From: Elainella saxicola E1
Lineage (GTDB): Bacteria > Cyanobacteriota > Cyanobacteriia > Elainellales > Elainellaceae
Direction: 5' to 3'
Assembly: GCA_002796835.1 (NCBI GenBank)
Contig: LUGL01000024.1
Coordinates: forward strand, 17,141-81,140
DNA length: 64,000 bases
Shown here: positions 58,875 through 64,000 of the stretch, one piece after another
How the letters are laid out: each line of letters starts with the position of its first letter
Position numbering within the stretch: position 1 is the stretch's first letter
Notes under the pieces: generated by a model
Seen by the model: only the letters and a program-made list of their open reading frames with translations
Told to the model about the DNA's origin: nothing
Database searches by the model: none
Made by a program: the position numbers and the translations under genes

Positions 58875-59075
58875 CTAATTTCACTGAGAAGTGGAACCAG
58901 GAAGTGACGCAACGTACCCCCAGAAGGGTTTCACCCGCACGACATTTCCAGAATTTCCCGCTATGCTCCTGATACCCAATGCCTTGACCAAGTTCTAGTC
59001 AGTAGGATTTAATTCCGCTCCAATATTCATTTTTGACCTTTGTTTAATACCCTTTCGACTGCCCCTTTGACAACT

Positions 59076-61934
59076 ATGATGCAGATTCCCCTTGCGACCT
59101 ACCGCATTCAATTCCATTCAGGATTTACGTTTGAAAATGCTCGGGCGATCGTGCAATATCTAGCAGATCTGGGCATTTCCGACCTTTATGCTTCCCCGAT
59201 CTTTACGGCAAGAAAGGGTAGCACTCATGGGTATGATGTGGTCAATCCCAAACAGATCAATCCTGAATTGGGCGGTGAAGCTGGATTTGAAGCATTAATT
59301 TCGGATCTGAAGACCCATCAGATTGGTTGGCTGCAAGACATTGTGCCTAACCACATGGCTTTCGATAGCCAGAATTATATGCTGGTAGATGTGCTAGAGA
59401 ATGGGCCTGATTCGCATTATCACAACTACTTTGATATTGATTGGAATCATCCCTATGGCGGTATCAAAGGACGGGTGCTGGCTCCATTCCTCGGCAAATT
59501 CTATGGGGACTGCTTAGAGAGTGGCGAATTGCAGTTGAAATACAGTCAAAACGGGTTATCGATCAACTATTACAGTCTCTGCTTTCCGCTCCGCATTGAG
59601 TCCTATAATCAGGTGTTGATGTATGATTTAGCACGGCTGCGAGAAAAGATTGGCCGCAATCATCCCGACTTTGTCAAGCTGCTGGGCGTATTATATATGC
59701 TGAAGTATATTCCTTCAGGAGAGGAAGGAAGAGAGCGATATGATCAAATTTTATTTATTAAACGAATGCTGTGGGAACTGTGGAGTGACAGTTCAGATGT
59801 GCAGCAATTCATTGAAGAGAATATTCAAACCTTCAATGGTGAACCTGGTAATTCAGAAAGCTACAACTTGTTAGACAATCTCCTTTCAGAACAGTTCTTT
59901 CGATTGTCTTACTGGAAGGTGGGTAACGAAGAACTCAACTATCGTCGATTCTTCACCGTAAATGATTTAATCTCACTGCGGGTTGAAGATGAGGCTGTTT
60001 TTAATGGCATTCATGAATATATTCTTGAGCTTGTTAAGGCCAACAAATTTACTGGGTTGCGAGTCGATCATATCGACGGTCTCTATAACCCCACAGAGTA
60101 TCTGAATCGCATTCGTGAGCATGTTCCTAACACCTATTTAGTGGTTGAAAAAATTCTTGAGCCCGGTGAAGAACTGCCCCTATCCTGGTCGATTCAGGGC
60201 ACAAGCGGTTATGACTTCATGAGTAAAGTGAATGGTGTATTCTGCCAGCAGAATCATCAGCTTGAGTTTAGTGCCGTCTATTATCAGTTCATTGGCCGAT
60301 CGACCTCTTGCGAAACCTTAATTGATGAAAACAAACGATTGATTAGCGGTAAGCATTTAGCAGGTGACATTGATAATTTGGCCCACTTGCTGAAACAGTT
60401 GAGCGATCGCTATCGATATGCCAGCGATTTCACAATGTATGGCTTGAAGCGAGCACTTGTGGAAGTTCTGGCGCTATTTCCAGTCTATCGCAGTTATATT
60501 AGTCCTGAAGGCTCACGCAAGGCCGATCAAGAATTGATTAAGCAGGTAATTGAAGAAGCTAAAGAGAACATTCCTAACTTCATCAATGAGCTGTATTTTA
60601 TCGAGAAGTTTTTATCTCTGGAATTTGATGAAAACCTCAGAGCAGATGATAAAAATCAGTGGCTGCATTTCATTATGCGTCTGCAGCAGTTCACGGGTCC
60701 CTTGATGGCAAAAGGAGTCGAAGATACGGTGATGTATGTCTACAACCGCTTGCTGTCGCTCAATGAGGTGGGTTCTCATCCGGGTGAATTTGGCATCTCG
60801 GTTGATGATTTTCACAGCTTCAACCAAAACCGTTGGGCACAATGGCCTCATGCCATGAATGCAACCGCGACTCATGACACGAAGCGTGGCGAAGATGTAC
60901 GCGCGAGACTGAATGTTTTGTCTGAATTGCCTGAAGAGTGGAACAATCATCTGCGCAATTGGCACGCCATTAATACGCCACTCAAAGAAACATTGGACGG
61001 TCTGGAAGCGCCCGATCGCAATGCCGAATACTTTCTCTATCAAACATTGCTGGGTGCATTTCCGTTTGATTCTGAAGAGCATCCTAAATTCATCGATCGC
61101 GTTAAGGAATATATTATTAAGGCTAGCCGAGAAGCAAAAGTTTATACTTCCTGGCAGCGTCCAGATGAAGATTATGAGAACGCTTTTATTCAATTTGCGG
61201 AACGGCTACTGAAAGACTCAGATGATAATCTCTTTCTCCAAGAGTTTCGACCTTTTCAGCGAAAAATTCAGCATTATGGCATCCTGAATTCCCTCTCGCA
61301 GACTTTGCTGAAAATGACGGCACCTGGTGTACCTGATTTTTATCAGGGAGCAGAGCTTTGGGATTTGAGTTTGGTCGATCCCGATAATCGTCGGCCTATT
61401 AACTACGAAAAACGGTTAACCTATCTGGAAGAAATTCGTGCCCACATTGAAAAGGATCTGTCCGGCCTGCTGAGTGATCTAATGCGATCGCCAGAGGATG
61501 GCCGCATCAAGCTATTTTTGATCTATCAGGTTTTGCAAGCGCGACGCACCCATGCTGAACTCTTCCAGCGAGGAACTTATCAAAAACTCACCTTGAGCGG
61601 CAGTTTGAAATCCCACCTGATTGGTTTTGCCCGTGAGTTAGGAGAGACACAAGTTTTGGTGATTGCTCCCCGACTGCTAACAAGTCTGGTTAAAGAAGGA
61701 GAATATCCTTTGGGAGAGCAAGTCTGGCATGAAACTCGGATCACGCAGGCACCTGGTTTATCTATCTGTTGGAAAAACGTGATTACCGGCCAAGAAATTC
61801 AGAGTGAAGATACGCTCTGGGTTCGGGATATTTTGAGTGAATTTCCCGTTGCTTTGCTGGTTGGCAGAGTGGAAACTTCCTCCCGTCCTGGAACAGCTGC
61901 TGATAATGCGGTTTTATCACAAGCTGATTCTTGA
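59076..61934 (+). CDS. treY: Malto-oligosyltrehalose synthase
   Basis: PLATYRIQFHSGFTFENARAIVQYLADLGISDLYASPIFTARKGSTHGYDVVNP, GLRVDHIDGLYNPTEYL, TATHDTKRGEDVRARLNVLSELPEEW; ORF track starts at TTG 59040, ATG at 59076. Confidence 0.96.
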   Translation: MMQIPLATYRIQFHSGFTFENARAIVQYLADLGISDLYASPIFTARKGSTHGYDVVNPKQINPELGGEAGFEALISDLKTHQIGWLQDIVPNHMAFDSQNYMLVDVLENGPDSHYHNYFDIDWNHPYGGIKGRVLAPFLGKFYGDCLESGELQLKYSQNGLSINYYSLCFPLRIESYNQVLMYDLARLREKIGRNHPDFVKLLGVLYMLKYIPSGEEGRERYDQILFIKRMLWELWSDSSDVQQFIEENIQTFNGEPGNSESYNLLDNLLSEQFFRLSYWKVGNEELNYRRFFTVNDLISLRVEDEAVFNGIHEYILELVKANKFTGLRVDHIDGLYNPTEYLNRIREHVPNTYLVVEKILEPGEELPLSWSIQGTSGYDFMSKVNGVFCQQNHQLEFSAVYYQFIGRSTSCETLIDENKRLISGKHLAGDIDNLAHLLKQLSDRYRYASDFTMYGLKRALVEVLALFPVYRSYISPEGSRKADQELIKQVIEEAKENIPNFINELYFIEKFLSLEFDENLRADDKNQWLHFIMRLQQFTGPLMAKGVEDTVMYVYNRLLSLNEVGSHPGEFGISVDDFHSFNQNRWAQWPHAMNATATHDTKRGEDVRARLNVLSELPEEWNNHLRNWHAINTPLKETLDGLEAPDRNAEYFLYQTLLGAFPFDSEEHPKFIDRVKEYIIKASREAKVYTSWQRPDEDYENAFIQFAERLLKDSDDNLFLQEFRPFQRKIQHYGILNSLSQTLLKMTAPGVPDFYQGAELWDLSLVDPDNRRPINYEKRLTYLEEIRAHIEKDLSGLLSDLMRSPEDGRIKLFLIYQVLQARRTHAELFQRGTYQKLTLSGSLKSHLIGFARELGETQVLVIAPRLLTSLVKEGEYPLGEQVWHETRITQAPGLSICWKNVITGQEIQSEDTLWVRDILSEFPVALLVGRVETSSRPGTAADNAVLSQADS

Positions 61935-61937
61935 TCA

Positions 61938-62411
61938 GTGAATAGGCTGTTCTTGAATCTACTGTGGTTTCTCGTTAACCAATTCATTCACCTCAAATTT
62001 CCGCAGGTGAAGCATATTTCATCATCTGAATTAGCCCACTGGTTGAACGAGGATACCGATCGCCCAATTCTGCTCGATGTCCGTACTGCTGCTGAATATC
62101 AGGTGAGCCACCTAGCAGAAGCCCAACTTGCCTCTGGCCGGGTTGAGGACTGGCGGGATCGATCGGATTTGCAACAGCGACCGATTGTCCTTTATTGCTC
62201 AGTGGGTTATCGATCGGCTCGATTGGCTGCGAAATTGCAGAAAATGGGTTTCGATCGAGTTTGGAATCTAGAAGGATCGATTTTTGCCTGGGCCAATCAA
62301 GACTATCCGGTTTATCAATTAAATGAAAGAGTCTACCAGGTGCATCCCTATAATTCACAATGGGGTAAACTTTTACATTCTGATTTGCGTTACAAATTAT
62401 CAGAGGATTGA
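61938..62411 (+). CDS. Rhodanese-like domain protein
   Basis: 157 aa; ILLDVRTAAEYQVSHLAEAQ, PIVLYCSVGYRSARLAAKLQKMGFDRVWNLEGSIFAWANQDYPVY. Confidence 0.92.
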   Translation: MNRLFLNLLWFLVNQFIHLKFPQVKHISSSELAHWLNEDTDRPILLDVRTAAEYQVSHLAEAQLASGRVEDWRDRSDLQQRPIVLYCSVGYRSARLAAKLQKMGFDRVWNLEGSIFAWANQDYPVYQLNERVYQVHPYNSQWGKLLHSDLRYKLSED

Positions 62412-62689
62412 GACCTGCTTTCTATAATTGAATCAGCAATTCAGGTAATCTAACAAATACTTATCTGTAAAAAGTAGCCTAAAGCACTCAGTACAGCGAT
62501 CGAATCAAAGCAGCGGGCAGAGAGTATAATGGATTGTCCGGGAAGAATAAAGAAAGAGTTCGTTTGGAATTGAGTTCCTCGATACATTGATGGCGCTATA
62601 TTCTGCGATACGGTACTGATATAGATGGGGTGAGATTTGTCAAGGATAGATTGGCCCAACTCAACCCCCTCGCATTGGGAGCATAAGAA

Positions 62690-64000
62690 ATGCTTAAGAA
62701 TTTATACATCGTGGCGATCGAGCCAGGAAGCGGTAAGTCACTGATCCTGCTAGGGATCATGGAATTACTTTCGAAACGAGTGCATCGATTAGGATTCTTC
62801 CGTCCAATTATCCGAGCGGGTCAAGTCAAAGATAACGATATTGAATTGATTCGCAGTCGCTATCAGTTGAACTGTGAGTATGAAGTTCAATATGCCATGA
62901 CGGATGAAGTGGCTCGCGAGCTGACGGCTACAGGACAGTATGGCGAATTGTTAAAAAGAATTATTGAATGCTACAAAACATTAGAGCAACACTGTGATTT
63001 TATTGTTTGTGAAGGGATCGATACAACCACAATCGACTCTGCGCTGGTAGATAATTTGGATAGCCAAATTGCCAATCATCTGGCTGCACCAATTATGCTG
63101 GTGGCCAATGGCGAACATAATTCGCCGGATGAAGTGATCAATAAGGTGCGAACCGAACGAGAGGCATTTATTCAGGAAGGTTGTGCAATTGTCGCAACGA
63201 TGGTGAATCGGGTGATGCCCGATCGGATAGAAGAAGTGAAAGCACAATTGCAGGCGACCTGGACCGAGGACGATCCGATCTTTGTGCTGCCGGATGATGA
63301 AATGTTAACGAAACCGACAGTCGCGGAAGTTGCCAGCGCCGTGAATGCAGAACTTGTCTATGGTGATGCGACCCAGCTCAATCGCGATGTCTTGCACTTT
63401 AAAGCAGCCGCAATGCAGCTACCGCATTTTCTCGATCGGTTGCAGGAAGGCAGTTTGGTCGTTACACCGGGCGATCGGGCTGACATCATTCTGGGTTGTT
63501 TAGTCTCTACCCTGTCTGTTCATTCTCCGAATGTGGCCGGGATCATGCTGACGGGCGGTTTTGGCCTGGATTCCCACATTAAAACGCTGCTGGAAGGATC
63601 GCCCTGGAATGTGCCAATTCTCAGCGTCACCACCGACACCTATGAAACAACAGCCAAAATTAACGCAGTTCGACCGGAAATTACGCCGAATAACCCGCGT
63701 AAAATTGCTGCCGCCCTAGGTATTTTTGAAGCGCATGTGGATGCAGCTAAATTGGACGATCGCATCACGGTAGCGCGATCAACCCGCATGACTCCGCTCA
63801 TGTTTGAGTATGAGTTAGTGGCAAGGGCTAAAGCGATGCGGCAGCGCATTGTGTTCCCGGAAGGTCACGAAGAGCGCATTTTACGCGCCAGTGAGATCCT
63901 GCTGCGACGTGGCGTTGTGGATGTGGTTCTGCTGGGGAATGAAACGGTAATTCGTAGCCAGATTGCTACACTGGGCCTTAATCTCGATCAGGCGACTATC
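62690..64000 (+). CDS. pta: Phosphate acetyltransferase (AAA_26 + DRTGG + PTA; 3' truncated by window edge)
   Basis: ATG at 62690: MLKNLYIVAIEPGSGKSLILLGIMELLSKRVHRLGFFRPI..., GDRADIILGCLVSTLSVHSPNVAGIMLTGGF, RAKAMRQRIVFPEGHEERILRASEILLRRGVVDVVLLGNE; open to the right edge. Missing from the ORF track. Confidence 0.93.
   Translation, partial: MLKNLYIVAIEPGSGKSLILLGIMELLSKRVHRLGFFRPIIRAGQVKDNDIELIRSRYQLNCEYEVQYAMTDEVARELTATGQYGELLKRIIECYKTLEQHCDFIVCEGIDTTTIDSALVDNLDSQIANHLAAPIMLVANGEHNSPDEVINKVRTEREAFIQEGCAIVATMVNRVMPDRIEEVKAQLQATWTEDDPIFVLPDDEMLTKPTVAEVASAVNAELVYGDATQLNRDVLHFKAAAMQLPHFLDRLQEGSLVVTPGDRADIILGCLVSTLSVHSPNVAGIMLTGGFGLDSHIKTLLEGSPWNVPILSVTTDTYETTAKINAVRPEITPNNPRKIAAALGIFEAHVDAAKLDDRITVARSTRMTPLMFEYELVARAKAMRQRIVFPEGHEERILRASEILLRRGVVDVVLLGNETVIRSQIATLGLNLDQATI

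Noticed and set aside
1-64000. CRISPR arrays, prophage, transposases, toxin-antitoxin or defence islands
   Set aside because: No spaced direct repeats, integrase/transposase motifs or defence gene signatures seen on either strand.
1-64000. Abundant GCGATCGC / CGATCG octamers as a new repeat family
   Set aside because: This is the known HIP1-type motif enrichment of cyanobacterial genomes.

Overview
This 64 kb window looks like a cyanobacterial chromosome segment. Supporting signs are very frequent GCGATCGC/CGATCG (HIP1-like) motifs, phylloquinone and plastoquinone genes, a HetZ-like protein, cyanobacterial DUF families and a DesB-type desaturase. Gene density is high and most content is housekeeping or metabolic: leuA, aroK, argB, menE, hppD, larC, a Sua5/YrdC-family gene, rpoZ, nagA/nagB, two tandem Ca2+/H+ antiporters, a GlgX-TreZ-TreY cluster and pta (truncated by the right edge). 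Two tRNAs are visible: a CAT-anticodon tRNA (probably Ile-CAU) and tRNA-Pro(TGG). I saw no transposase, prophage, CRISPR array or recognisable defence locus. The items most worth a second look are: (1) a non-coding stretch at about 23.40-24.10 kb with a strong terminator that has no + strand gene upstream, followed by nested hairpins just before the start codon of an anti-sigma-factor-like kinase; (2) an apparent operon of a CruA-like lycopene cyclase/FAD protein and a copper amine oxidase; (3) a 93 bp MITE-like element; (4) an RTX protein gene whose coding signature continues upstream with no start codon; (5) a ~100 bp tail-to-tail coding overlap between an OsmC-like gene and menE; (6) three RTX-type proteins in one window. 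I found no strong evidence for a wholly new multi-gene system. All family assignments come from reading the translations, with no database search.
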